A stretch of 64,000 nucleotides of DNA from Streptomyces seoulensis (GTDB lineage Bacteria > Actinomycetota > Actinomycetes > Streptomycetales > Streptomycetaceae), in contig CP054936.1 of the NCBI GenBank assembly GCA_013364255.1, positions 5,908,353 to 5,972,352 on the forward strand. The letters are read 5' to 3'. Position 1 is the first letter of the stretch, and the number at the start of each line of letters is the position of its first letter. Both the position numbers and the translations under genes were made by a program. Shown here piece after piece: positions 35,203 through 43,212 of this stretch. The notes beneath the pieces are model-generated. The model saw only the letters and a program-made list of their open reading frames with translations, was not told where the DNA came from and searched no databases.

Positions 35203-35265
35203 ACGACGACGGTAGGAAGCCGGGCCGTCATCCGTCCAATGCACGGACTCGCCATAATCGTTCCC
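35203..35265. promoter_or_regulatory. Compact divergent promoter, MFS transporter / LysR
   Basis: Only 63 bp separate the two starts. CATAAT (35253-35258) ends 7 nt before the LysR ATG, and TACCGT (complement of 35209-35214) ends 6 nt before the MFS ATG. Both messages would therefore be leaderless and the LysR protein could control both from one site. Confidence 0.5.
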
Positions 35266-36237
35266 ATGGTGCATCAGCAGAGGTCAGGGGTTCGTCTGTC
35301 ACCGTCCGGTGACACAGAAGTCATCGTGGACCGCGGCGAGGAGGTCGCCCAGCTGCTCGCGCCGCGCCTCGCGCACTTCGCCGGCGTCGCCCGCACCGAG
35401 CACGTCACCCGGGCCGCCCAGGAGATGCGCGTCCCGCAGTCCACCCTGTCGCGCGCCATGGTCCGCCTCGAACAGGACCTCGGCGTCGACCTCTTCGCCC
35501 GCCGGGGCCGCACCGTCGCCCTCACCCCCGCGGGCCGCACCTTCCTCGCCTCCGTCGAACGCGCCCTCGCCGAGATCGAGCGCGCCGCCGAGGAGGTGCG
35601 CGCGGACGCCGACCCGGCCACCGGCAAGGTCGCCTTCGGCTTCCTGCACACCATGGGCGCCGAGACCGTGCCCGGCCTCATCCACGCCTTCCGCGCCGAC
35701 CACCCCCGCGTCCGCTTCAGCCTGGTCCAGAACTACGGCGAGGCCATGCTGGAGCGGCTGCGCGCCGGTGAGCTGGACCTCTGCCTCACCTCGCCGGTCC
35801 CGGACGCGCCCGACCTGGTGGCGCGCCGCCTGGACGAGCAGAAGCTGCGCCTGGTCGTCCCGGCCGGCCACCGCCTCGCCGCCCGCCGCCGCGTCCGCCT
35901 GGCCGAGGCCGCCGACGAGGCGTTCGTGACCCTGGAACCCGGCTACGGGCTGCGCCGGATCACCGACGACCTGTGCCGCGCGGCCGGCTTCACGCCGCGG
36001 ATCGCCTTCGAGGGCGAGGAGGCCGAGACGCTGCGCGGCCTGGTCGCGGCGGGCCTCGGCGTGGCCCTGCTGCCGCCGCCGGCCGTGCCCCGCCCGGGCG
36101 TCGCCGAGCTGACGGTCACCGCGCCGCGCGCGGTGCGCGAGATCGGCGTGGCCTGGCTGGAGGGCCACCCGGACACACCCCCGGTGGCCGCCTTCAAGCG
36201 GTTCCTCCTCTCCCGCCGCGGCCGCCTGCTCCCCTGA
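35266..36237 (+). CDS. LysR-family transcriptional regulator
   Basis: A 323-residue regulator. The N-terminal winged helix (about residues 30-90) reads LAHFAGVARTEHVTRAAQEM, PQSTLSRAMVRLEQDLGVDL and RGRTVALTPAGRTFL, followed by the periplasmic-binding-protein-like effector domain (GKVAFGFLHTMGAETVPGLI ... GLVAAGLGVALLPP). It probably represses or activates the divergent MFS gene in response to a small ligand, and itself. ATG 35266 (GTG 35269 alternative) has no ribosome binding site and is leaderless by promoter position. About 20-25 N-terminal residues precede the HTH, more than usual, so a start further in cannot be excluded. Confidence 0.9.
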   Translation: MVHQQRSGVRLSPSGDTEVIVDRGEEVAQLLAPRLAHFAGVARTEHVTRAAQEMRVPQSTLSRAMVRLEQDLGVDLFARRGRTVALTPAGRTFLASVERALAEIERAAEEVRADADPATGKVAFGFLHTMGAETVPGLIHAFRADHPRVRFSLVQNYGEAMLERLRAGELDLCLTSPVPDAPDLVARRLDEQKLRLVVPAGHRLAARRRVRLAEAADEAFVTLEPGYGLRRITDDLCRAAGFTPRIAFEGEEAETLRGLVAAGLGVALLPPPAVPRPGVAELTVTAPRAVREIGVAWLEGHPDTPPVAAFKRFLLSRRGRLLP

Positions 36238-36270
36238 CCCCTCGAACCGCCCGCCTTCGGGGGCCGGGCC

Positions 36271-36293
36271 GGGTGTCGGCGACCCCGACACCC
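36271..36293. terminator. Hairpin between convergent LysR and hydrolase genes
   Basis: GGGTGTCGG (36271-36279) pairs with CCGACACCC (36285-36293) over a 5-nt loop, ending at the hydrolase stop codon. Confidence 0.5.
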
Positions 36294-37055
36294 CTACCAG
36301 CTCAGCGACTTCCCGAAGCCCGCCGCCAGCGGCATCCGCAGCCCCAGCGGGGGCGGCGCGGCCAGCGCGTCCTGGACCGGGCGGGAGAACGCCCGCCCGA
36401 ACAGCGTCCCCATCATGAAGTCGGCGGTGAGCGAGGCGACTTCGTCGCGGTACTGGCGCAGCCCGTGCCCGTCCGCGTGCACCTCGAACCGGCACACCTC
36501 CCGGTTGGCCTTCTTCGCCCGCGCCGCGTACCGGAAGGACAGCTCGGGATCGGTGCGGGCGTCGTTCGTGCCGTGCACGACGAGCACCTGGCGCCCGGCG
36601 AGCTGCTTCACCGGTTCGGGGGAGGCGGCGACGTCGTCCTCGGGCAGCCAGGGGGCGATCGCCACCACGGAGTTGACGGCCTCGTGACCGCCCGCGCGCA
36701 GCGCCGCCCGGCCGCCCATGTCCACACCGGCCAGGCACACCGGGACGTCGCCGTAGCGCCGTACGGTCTCGTCCACCGCCCAGGCGGCGTCGCGGGCGAG
36801 GTGCTCCTCGCTGCCGTTCCAGCCGCGGTAGCGGTAGTGCACCACGTGCACGGCCAGCTGCTCGGCGCGGCCGGCCCGCACCAGCCGGCGGCCCAGCGCG
36901 CGCACCGAGGCGGCCGCCAGCAGCGGGGACGGTCTTCGGCCGGACTCCTCCTGCCCGCCCGGGAGCAGCAGCACCGCTCCGTTCACCGCCGTCGGCCCCG
37001 GGCCGAGCGTCCTCCCCAGCCGGGCCGTGCGAACCGGCGTCGCTTGCTGTGCCAT
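36294..37055 (-). CDS. Alpha/beta hydrolase-fold protein with Asp at the nucleophile position
   Basis: A 253-residue protein with the alpha/beta hydrolase layout: NGAVLLLPGGQEES (oxyanion strand), VVHYRYRGWNGSE, the nucleophile-elbow strand VCLAGVDMGGRAAL, LVVHGTNDARTDP (acid Asp165) and VHADGHGL (His197). The elbow is G-V-D112-M-G instead of G-x-S-x-G, so Asp replaces Ser. Asp nucleophiles are known in haloalkane dehalogenases and epoxide hydrolases of this superfamily, but the rest looks more like dienelactone-hydrolase or esterase proteins. Substrate is unknown, and a non-catalytic role is also possible. ATG 37055 opens a slightly basic N-terminus without signal peptide. It is divergent from add. 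Confidence 0.75.
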   Translation of the reverse strand: MAQQATPVRTARLGRTLGPGPTAVNGAVLLLPGGQEESGRRPSPLLAAASVRALGRRLVRAGRAEQLAVHVVHYRYRGWNGSEEHLARDAAWAVDETVRRYGDVPVCLAGVDMGGRAALRAGGHEAVNSVVAIAPWLPEDDVAASPEPVKQLAGRQVLVVHGTNDARTDPELSFRYAARAKKANREVCRFEVHADGHGLRQYRDEVASLTADFMMGTLFGRAFSRPVQDALAAPPPLGLRMPLAAGFGKSLSW

Positions 37056-37187
37056 GACAGAACAGTGTCAGAAGCACCGGTGTACGCCACCCGTCCGTGC
37101 GGTCACCGTTGCGTATCGACAATTCCGCCGGCCGGAACACGCGGGTGTGAACGGAGTGCTTTCCGCACGGCTCCGGCACGGCGCTTT

Positions 37188-37199
37188 CTACGCGCGTAG
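37188..37199. promoter_or_regulatory. Nucleoside-regulon palindrome, site 4 (add)
   Basis: Perfect CTACGCGCGTAG ending 4 nt before a -10-like TAGAGT (37204-37209), which itself ends 6 nt before the add ATG. Binding would occlude the promoter between -10 and -35. Confidence 0.75.
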
Positions 37200-37215
37200 G
37201 AGTTAGAGTGCGCGC

Positions 37216-38379
37216 ATGACGAGCCAGACTGCCCCCACGGGAAACACACCGAGCTCGGACCAGATCCTCCGGGCGCCCAAGGTGCTGCTGCACGACCACC
37301 TGGACGGCGGCCTCCGACCGGCCACCGTCGTGGAACTCGCCCGGGCGAACGGGTACTCCGCGCTTCCCGACACCGACCCGGACAAACTCGGCCTGTGGTT
37401 CCGCGAGGCCGCCGACTCCGGTTCCCTGGAACGCTATCTGGAGACCTTCTCGCACACCGTCGGCGTGATGCAGTCCCGCGACGCGCTCGTCCGGGTCGCC
37501 CGCGAATGCGCCGAGGACCTCGCCGCGGACGGCGTCGTCTACGCCGAGGTGCGCTACGCCCCCGAGCAGCACCTGGAGGGCGGGCTGAGCCTGGAGGAGG
37601 TCGTCGAGGCCGTCAACGAGGGCTTCCGGGAGGGCGAGCGGGCCGCCCTCGCCGACGGCCGGCGCGTCCGGATCGGCGCCCTGCTCACCGCGATGCGGCA
37701 CGCGGCCCGCTCGCTGGAGATCGCCGAACTGGCCGAGCGCTACCGGGACTCGGGCGTCGTCGGCTTCGACATCGCGGGCGCCGAGGCCGGCTACCCGCCC
37801 ACCCGGCACCTGGACGCCTTCGAGTTCCTGAAGCGGGCCAACAACCACTTCACCATCCACGCCGGGGAGGCGTTCGGACTGCCCTCCATCTGGCAGGCGC
37901 TGCAATGGTGCGGCGCCGACCGGCTCGGGCACGGAGTGCGCATCATCGACGACATCACCGTCCACGAGGACGGCACGGTCGAACTCGGGCGGCTCGCCTC
38001 CTACGTGCGCGACAAGCGCGTCCCGCTGGAGCTGTGCCCCAGCTCCAACCTCCAGACCGGGGCGGCCGCCTCGTACGCCGAACACCCGATCGGACTGCTG
38101 CGCCGACTGCATTTCCGCGCCACCGTGAACACGGACAATCGTCTGATGTCCCACACCAGCATGAGCCGGGAATTCGAGCACCTTGTCGACGCCTTCGGCT
38201 ACACGCTCGACGACCTGCAATGGTTCACCGTCAACGGAATGAAGTCGGCGTTCATTCCTTTCGATGAACGTCTGGCCATGATCAATGATGTGATCAAGCC
38301 CGGGTACGCGGCGCTGAAATCCGAATGGCTGTTTAAGCAGGCCGCGCCCACCAGCGGTTCCTCGCCATTCGGGGGATGA
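37216..38379 (+). CDS. add: Adenosine deaminase
   Basis: A 387-residue zinc-dependent deaminase converting adenosine or deoxyadenosine to inosine or deoxyinosine. Metal and catalytic residues are all visible: His26 and His28 (LLHDHLDGG), His215 and Glu218 (TIHAGEAFG), His239 (LGHGVRI) and Asp307 (ATVNTDNRL). Length is in the upper normal range for actinobacterial Add. The ATG probably lies at or within 1-2 nt of the mRNA 5' end. An operator (37188-37199) overlaps the promoter, placing the gene in the same regulon as the BMP, ABC, deoC and punA genes. The inosine formed is a substrate of the PunA encoded at 51.8 kb. Confidence 0.95.
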   Translation: MTSQTAPTGNTPSSDQILRAPKVLLHDHLDGGLRPATVVELARANGYSALPDTDPDKLGLWFREAADSGSLERYLETFSHTVGVMQSRDALVRVARECAEDLAADGVVYAEVRYAPEQHLEGGLSLEEVVEAVNEGFREGERAALADGRRVRIGALLTAMRHAARSLEIAELAERYRDSGVVGFDIAGAEAGYPPTRHLDAFEFLKRANNHFTIHAGEAFGLPSIWQALQWCGADRLGHGVRIIDDITVHEDGTVELGRLASYVRDKRVPLELCPSSNLQTGAAASYAEHPIGLLRRLHFRATVNTDNRLMSHTSMSREFEHLVDAFGYTLDDLQWFTVNGMKSAFIPFDERLAMINDVIKPGYAALKSEWLFKQAAPTSGSSPFGG

Positions 38380-38506
38380 CCGCGAAACGGGGGCCGGCCG
38401 GCCGTCTTCACCTTCCGTCCGCATTCCGTTGTTTGCGGCCGGCGGCGGGCCGTGTCTACGGTCGACAACCGCTCAGTCCCCGTCTTCCAGTCAAGGACGC
38501 GTTCTC

Positions 38507-38854
38507 ATGAAGCAGTCTGCCGCCAAGACCCTCGGTGTCGCCGCTCTCGGCGCCGCTTTCGCCGCCGTCGGCGCGGGCGCCGCGAACGCCGCGCCGGCCC
38601 TGCCGGACGCCGGCCAGGCGCTGGGCGCCGTCGCCAAGGAGCTGCCGACGGGGAACGTCGCCCAGCTGCCCGGAGCCGGCCGCGCCCTGGACCAGACCCA
38701 GCCCGTGCTCGGCTCGGGGCTCTCCGCCGCCCAGCCCGCCGCCGGCGGCCTCCAGAACGGCCCCGTAGAGCCGGTCGGCAAGCTGCTCGGCGGCATGCCG
38801 GTGCAGAGCGTGCCCACCAACGGCGTGCAGGTGAACGGCTTCCCGATCGGCTGA
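38507..38854 (+). CDS. Small secreted protein, 115 aa
   Basis: A short exported protein of unknown function. A Sec signal peptide occupies residues 1-28 (KQSAAKTLGVAALGAAFAAV then GAGAANAAP, cleavage after ANA). The mature part of about 87 residues is rich in Gly, Ala, Pro and Val, without cysteine, and includes two related QPVLG/QPAAGG turns and a VQVNGFPIG tail. It looks like short cell-surface proteins common in Streptomyces and resembles in style the protein at 44961. AAGGA about 9 nt upstream of the ATG supports the start. It ends at a very stable hairpin shared with a convergent gene. Confidence 0.75.
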   Translation: MKQSAAKTLGVAALGAAFAAVGAGAANAAPALPDAGQALGAVAKELPTGNVAQLPGAGRALDQTQPVLGSGLSAAQPAAGGLQNGPVEPVGKLLGGMPVQSVPTNGVQVNGFPIG

Positions 38855-38927
38855 ACCCCCGCCTGACCCCTGCCTGACCCTCGCCCGACCCCCGGCGTCG
38901 CCGCCCGAGCCCGCGGCGACGCCGACA

Positions 38928-38973
38928 CGCCGCCGGGGCGCGCCCTTGAACCTCAGGGCGCGCCCCGGCGGCG
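38928..38973. terminator. Very stable bidirectional hairpin
   Basis: A perfect 19-bp stem (38928-38946 with 38955-38973, beginning CGCCGCCGGGGCGCG) and an 8-nt loop, preceded by a second 12-bp hairpin (38893-38904 with 38913-38924). It separates the convergent secreted-protein and PspC genes. Confidence 0.8.
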
Positions 38974-38987
38974 TACACGGACGGCGG

Positions 38988-39191
38988 CTACCAGGCCGTG
39001 CGGGCGGCCTTGCCCTCGGCGGGCAGCAGGATCCACAGGGCGAGGTAGACCAGGAACTGCGGGCCCGGCAGCAGGCACGAGACCAGGAAGATCACCCGCA
39101 TCGTCGTCGCGGAGGTGCCGAAGCGCCGAGCCAGCGCGGCGCACACTCCGCCGATCACGCGGCCATGGGTGGGGCGGGCAAGGGCGTTCAT
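38988..39191 (-). CDS. PspC-domain membrane protein, 67 aa
   Basis: A minimal PspC protein. ARPTHGRVIGGVCAALARRFG is followed by TMRVIFLVSCLLPGPQFLV, one long or two short membrane spans and a basic tail. PspC domains sit in the inner membrane and in other bacteria take part in envelope-stress sensing; here it stands alone without PspA or a kinase domain. GGAGG 7 nt before the ATG at 39191 fixes the start. The downstream hairpin terminates it. Confidence 0.82.
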   Translation of the reverse strand: MNALARPTHGRVIGGVCAALARRFGTSATTMRVIFLVSCLLPGPQFLVYLALWILLPAEGKAARTAW

Positions 39192-39252
39192 CGTGATGCC
39201 TCCGTGGCTGTGGTGCGGGGCCTCCCCGTCGGCGCCCCGTCTGACCTCCACG

Positions 39253-39846
39253 TTACGGAGACGAAGGGGGCAAAACGTCACTCCAGGGAGCGATCCCGAC
39301 CCTGGGAATCGTCGGGGTCCGACCCTGAGCCGCGTCCTGCCGGCGCACCGCGGACCCGTCCGGGTGCCCGTCCAGGTGCCCGGCCCTGCGGCGGAGCCGG
39401 GAACGGACGGCGGGGACGGCCGCGAGGTGGACGACGGCGACTCCCAGCGTGTTCAGGAACAGCGTGTCGACGTCCACGACCCGCCCCGGCACACCGGTCT
39501 GGAGCAGGGCGATGGCCAGCGAGACCATGGCGCCCGCGGCGACGGTGCGCACCAGCGAGCCGAGGGGGGAGACGTGCAGCCGGCCGTGCGCCAGCGGCAG
39601 CAGCACGCCCAGCGGCGCCAGCAGCCCCAGCCCCTCCCCGATCCGCCGGACGGCCTCGGCCCCGCCCAGCGCCAGATCGGCGCGGACGGTGGCGAACGGT
39701 CGCAGATTGGCGGGCAGCACCCAGGGCACGTCCAGCGGACGCAGCATCAGCCAGGCGACGAACGCGAGATGGGCGACGAGGAGGACACTCCCGGTCACGC
39801 GGACGCGGATCGCGGCGCTGCCGCCGACGGAGCCTTGACGCTGCAC
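39253..39846 (-). CDS. VanZ-family membrane protein
   Basis: A 197-residue protein with four to five spans (VTGSVLLVAHLAFVAWLMLR, LGLLAPLGVLLPLAHG, GAMVSLAIALLQTG, FLNTLGVAVVHLAAV). It shows the VanZ-like pattern: an LRPF motif after the first span, PLGVLLP in the second, and a polar DVDTLFLNTLG segment in the fourth. VanZ gives low-level teicoplanin resistance in enterococci; for most members the function is unknown. GTG 39846 was chosen because it gives a short N-terminus leading into the first span; the open frame upstream is arginine/alanine noise. The C-terminal 45 residues are hydrophilic. Confidence 0.72.
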   Translation of the reverse strand: MQRQGSVGGSAAIRVRVTGSVLLVAHLAFVAWLMLRPLDVPWVLPANLRPFATVRADLALGGAEAVRRIGEGLGLLAPLGVLLPLAHGRLHVSPLGSLVRTVAAGAMVSLAIALLQTGVPGRVVDVDTLFLNTLGVAVVHLAAVPAVRSRLRRRAGHLDGHPDGSAVRRQDAAQGRTPTIPRVGIAPWSDVLPPSSP

Positions 39847-39947
39847 GCCACCCAAGACGCGCCCACCCGCCCGCGCGGTTCCGGCGCCGCCCGCCCCCCT
39901 CGGTGAGGCGCGCGCCACACCGGGCGCCGCCCGCCCCGCTGCGGCGC

Positions 39948-40685
39948 CTACTCGGCGGTCGCCTCCGACGACGGGGGCTTCGTGGTGCCGGGGCGGGAGC
40001 GCAGGTCGTCCGTGCACTCGTAGCGGCGCGGGGCGCTGTCGCCGGGGCCGCCGAGGACCACCGAGCCGTCGCCCTCGGCCGCCGCCGAGTCCGACAGCGT
40101 GCAGACGATCTGCGCGAGCGCGTACGCCGACAGGGCGGCCGGGGCGGCGCCCAGCCGCAGCGTGTCCTCGGGGTCCTTGGGGTGCGGACCGGCGACGGTC
40201 AGGGCGTGCGGCACGTGCGTCGTGTACCCGGCCGCCCGCTCACTCGCCGAGGGCGGCGCGGCCAGCTGCTCCAGCAGCCCCTGCGCCACGATCACCCGCC
40301 GCCGCGCGTCCGCCGTGCCCTCCGGCACCCGCACCACGCGGTCCACGGTCACCAGCGACGAACCGCACAGCAGGAACACCTGGACGGGCACCCCGCGCGA
40401 GACCTGGACGGCCCCGTCGGGCTGGGTCAGCGAGCAGGGCACCCGCGAGGGCGCGCCGCCGAAGTCGGTGGGCACCTCGGTGGGGCGGATCCCGCACCCG
40501 GCCAGCAGCAGCGCCAGCGCCGGCAGCGCCAGCAGAGCGCGCCCGCGCACCACCGCACCCCGCCCACGCCCGCGTCCGCGCCCCGTCACACGCCCGCCTG
40601 CGCGCCCGCGCGCCTCGAGGAGTCCGCGCACTTCCGCGCGCCCGCGCACCTGCCCGCGCCCGCGCTCGTCCCGTGCCGTCGTCAT
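39948..40685 (-). CDS. Lipoprotein of the afsQ operon
   Basis: A 245-residue protein, ATG overlapping the afsQ2 stop (ATGA). The N-terminus is unusually long and Arg/Gly-rich (about 45 residues) before a hydrophobic stretch and lipobox LLLAGC at about residues 60-65, so the true start may be an internal codon nearer the signal sequence. The mature part has a GerMN-like feel (VPVQVFLLCGSSLVTVDRVV, RRVIVAQGLLEQLAAPPSASE) but lacks enough hallmark for certainty. In S. coelicolor an equivalent lipoprotein gene follows afsQ2. It probably acts as an envelope accessory or sensor of the AfsQ system. Confidence 0.75.
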   Translation of the reverse strand: MTTARDERGRGQVRGRAEVRGLLEARGRAGGRVTGRGRGRGRGAVVRGRALLALPALALLLAGCGIRPTEVPTDFGGAPSRVPCSLTQPDGAVQVSRGVPVQVFLLCGSSLVTVDRVVRVPEGTADARRRVIVAQGLLEQLAAPPSASERAAGYTTHVPHALTVAGPHPKDPEDTLRLGAAPAALSAYALAQIVCTLSDSAAAEGDGSVVLGGPGDSAPRRYECTDDLRSRPGTTKPPSSEATAE

Positions 40686-42322
40686 CGGGCGCCCCCCTTC
40701 GACCCCTCGTCCGCGCCGCCGTTCCGCGCCCTGCCACCGCTGCCGCTGCCGTCGCCGTCGCCGTCGGCCTCGGGCGGTTCCTCGGTGAGCGCGGAGGCGT
40801 CCCGGGGCAGCCGCAGGGTGAACACCGCGCCGCCCTCGGGCGAGTTGGCGGCGGTGATGTCGCCGCCGTGGATGTGCGCGTTGTTCAGGGCGATGGACAG
40901 GCCCAGACCGCTGCCCTCCGAGCGCGGCCGGGACGCGCTCGCCTTGTAGAACCGGTCGAACACGTGCGGCAGCACGTCCTCGGGGATGCCGGGGCCGTGG
41001 TCGCGCACCCGGATGACCATCTGCGCCGACTCCGGCGTCTCGCCGCCCTCCTCGCGCACCGAGACCCTTACCGGGGAGCCGCCGTGCTTGAGCGCGTTGC
41101 CGATGAGGTTGGCGAGGATGACGTCCAGGCGGCGCGGGTCGATCCGGGCGTGCAGGCCGCGCTCGGCGTCCAGCTCCACCGCGTCCAGCCAGGCCCGGGC
41201 GTCGATGCAGGCGGTGATCTGGTCGGCGATGTCCACGTCGTCCAGGACCAGCCGGGCCGTGCCCGCGTCGAAGCGGGTGACCTCCATCAGGTTCTCGACC
41301 AGGTCGTTGAGCCGCCGGGTCTCGCTGACCACCAGCCGCACCGCGGGCTCGATCATCGGGTCGAAGCCGCCGCCCTCGAACTCCAGCTCCTCCTCCAGCA
41401 CCTCCGTCACGGCGGTGATGGCGGTCAGCGGCGTCCGCATCTCATGGCTCATGTCGGCGACGAACCGCCGGGAGGCCTCGTCCCGGGCCGCCATGTCGGC
41501 GACCCGTTTCTCCAGCGCCTCGGCCGCGTTGTTGAACGTCCGCGACAGATCGGCCAGTTCGTCGGTGCCGGAGACCCGCAGCCGGGTGTCGAGCCGGCCC
41601 TCGCCGAGCCGGCGCGCGGCGATCCCGAGCCGGTGCACCGGCTTGAGCACGGTGGTGGCGGCGGCCTGCGCCAGCAGCGCCGCCCCCACCAGGGCGAGCG
41701 CGGTGGCGACCCCCAGCGACCAGGCCAGCGAGTTGAGGTCCTTGGCCTCCGGCTCCAGCGACTTGAGCAGGTAACCGGTCGGCCCGCCGCCGATGATCCG
41801 GGTGCCGGCCACCAGATACGGCGTGCCGTGCTCGGTGACCCGCTGCCAGTACAGGTGGTACGGCGACTTGTTGGACGAGTCGACCGGCTGCGCCTTGTTC
41901 ACCGCGGTGCGCAGCGACGGGGGCACGTCCTCCAGCGCGAAACCGCTCAGGCCGCCCGAATTCCCGTACACCGCACGGCCGTTCGCGTCCTCGGCCACCA
42001 GCAGGACGCTGAACCGCTGGCTGCTGTTGGCCATCTGCCCGGCCGTGCGCTGCAACTGGTCCTGCGTCGGGTGCACCGGCAGCGTGCCCGCCCGGTTGCG
42101 CATCTCCTGCTGGAAGTCGCGCAGCACCGCGTCCTGGGTGCGGGTGAGCACCGCCTCGCGGTTGAGCCAGTAGGCGATCCCCGACGCCGACACCGCGGCG
42201 GTCAGCGCCACCAGCGCGAAGACGACGACGAGCCGCAGCCGCAGACTGGTGAACCGCAGCCCGGACAGAGCCTTCCCCCGCCCCGCGAACCAGCCGCGGA
42301 GCCCCCCTCGCGCCGTCGTCAC
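40682..42322 (-). CDS. afsQ2: Sensor histidine kinase AfsQ2
   Basis: A 546-residue membrane kinase. First span at about 25-50 (LRLVVVFALVALTAAVSASG), an extracytoplasmic sensor of about 140 residues, second span near 195-220 (SLGVATALALVGAALLAQAA) and a HAMP domain (VLKPVHRLGIAARRLGEGRL). The HisKA box FVADMSHEMRTPLTAI has the phosphorylated His, and the HATPase domain has NLIGNALKHGG, DHGPGIPED and GSGLGLSIA. In S. coelicolor AfsQ1/AfsQ2 respond to nitrogen (glutamate) conditions and influence antibiotic production. GTG 42322 overlaps the afsQ1 stop (GTGA). The extreme C-terminus (about 40 residues) is an Asp/Gly-rich tail. Confidence 0.92.
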   Translation of the reverse strand: MTTARGGLRGWFAGRGKALSGLRFTSLRLRLVVVFALVALTAAVSASGIAYWLNREAVLTRTQDAVLRDFQQEMRNRAGTLPVHPTQDQLQRTAGQMANSSQRFSVLLVAEDANGRAVYGNSGGLSGFALEDVPPSLRTAVNKAQPVDSSNKSPYHLYWQRVTEHGTPYLVAGTRIIGGGPTGYLLKSLEPEAKDLNSLAWSLGVATALALVGAALLAQAAATTVLKPVHRLGIAARRLGEGRLDTRLRVSGTDELADLSRTFNNAAEALEKRVADMAARDEASRRFVADMSHEMRTPLTAITAVTEVLEEELEFEGGGFDPMIEPAVRLVVSETRRLNDLVENLMEVTRFDAGTARLVLDDVDIADQITACIDARAWLDAVELDAERGLHARIDPRRLDVILANLIGNALKHGGSPVRVSVREEGGETPESAQMVIRVRDHGPGIPEDVLPHVFDRFYKASASRPRSEGSGLGLSIALNNAHIHGGDITAANSPEGGAVFTLRLPRDASALTEEPPEADGDGDGSGSGGRARNGGADEGSKGGAR

Positions 42323-43005
42323 TGAGGCGCGTCCAGGCGGTAGCCGACCCCGCGCACGGTACGGATCAGCGTCGGGGACGACGGAACGTCCTCGACCTTG
42401 GCGCGCAGCCGCTGCACACAGGCGTCCACCAGCCGCGAGTCACCGAGGTAGTCGTGCTCCCACACCAGCCGCAGCAACTGCTGCCGGGACAGCGCCTGAC
42501 CGGGCCGCCGGCTCAGCTCCAGCAGCAGCCGCAGCTCGGTCGGGGTCAGCTGGAGGTCCTCGCCGTTCTTCGTCACCGTCATCGCCGACCGGTCGATGAC
42601 CAGGCCGCCGAACGTCGCCGAGTCCGTCGACTCCCGTTCGCCGCGCCGCAGCACGGCCCGGATCCGCGCGTCCAGCACCCGCCCCTGCACCGGCTTGACG
42701 ACATAGTCGTCCGCACCGGACTCCAGGCCCACCACCACGTCGATGTCGTCGGTGCGCGCGGTCAGCAGGATGATCGGCAGCTGGTCCGTGCGCCGGATGC
42801 GCCGGCACACCTCGAAGCCGTCGATGCCGGGCAGCATGACGTCCAGGACGATGAGGTCCGGCCGCTGCTCGCGCAGCAGCTTCAGACCGTCCTCGCCGCT
42901 GGCAGCGGTGGCCACCCGGTGTCCCTGGCGCGTCAGCGAGAGCTCCAGGGCCGTCCGGATGGCGTCGTCGTCCTCGATCAGCAACAGGGAAGGCACAGGG
43001 CTCAT
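42319..43005 (-). CDS. afsQ1: Response regulator AfsQ1
   Basis: An OmpR/PhoB-type regulator. The receiver domain is LLLIEDDDAIRTALELSL with phospho-acceptor Asp55 in LIVLDVMLPGIDGF (Asp52 if counted from GTG 42996, which gives the 225 residues I recall for S. coelicolor AfsQ1), then LLTART and YVVKP. The C-terminal winged helix reads LQLTPTELRLLLEL, LVWEHDYLGDSRLVDACVQRL and TVRGVGYRL. ATG 43005 and GTG 42996 are both possible; neither has a strong ribosome binding site. It activates sigQ and several antibiotic-related genes in S. coelicolor. An AfsQ1-type binding motif lies about 100 bp upstream, between it and sigQ. Confidence 0.93.
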   Translation of the reverse strand: MSPVPSLLLIEDDDAIRTALELSLTRQGHRVATAASGEDGLKLLREQRPDLIVLDVMLPGIDGFEVCRRIRRTDQLPIILLTARTDDIDVVVGLESGADDYVVKPVQGRVLDARIRAVLRRGERESTDSATFGGLVIDRSAMTVTKNGEDLQLTPTELRLLLELSRRPGQALSRQQLLRLVWEHDYLGDSRLVDACVQRLRAKVEDVPSSPTLIRTVRGVGYRLDAPQ

Positions 43006-43100
43006 TCTGGCCCATCCGGGCTCGGGGTTTCGACACCCCCACGAGCGCCCCCGCGCACACACCCGGACACACCTCTCCGACCTGGGACGCCCGGGGCCCT

Positions 43101-43116
43101 GTGACAGGTCTGTGAC
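43101..43116. promoter_or_regulatory. AfsQ1 box in the afsQ1-sigQ intergenic region
   Basis: GTGAC, 6 nt, GTGAC (43101-43105 and 43112-43116) exactly matches the reported AfsQ1 recognition pattern GTnAC-n6-GTnAC. It lies 97 bp from the sigQ start and about 96 bp from the afsQ1 start, positioned to control both. Confidence 0.75.
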
Positions 43117-43212
43117 AGTCGGCGGACACGGCCATGAAGTGGCGGCGTAAGGATTCTCGGCACAGGCAGACAAGCACGACGGACACCGGAACTCCACGAC
43201 GGGGGGCGCGAG

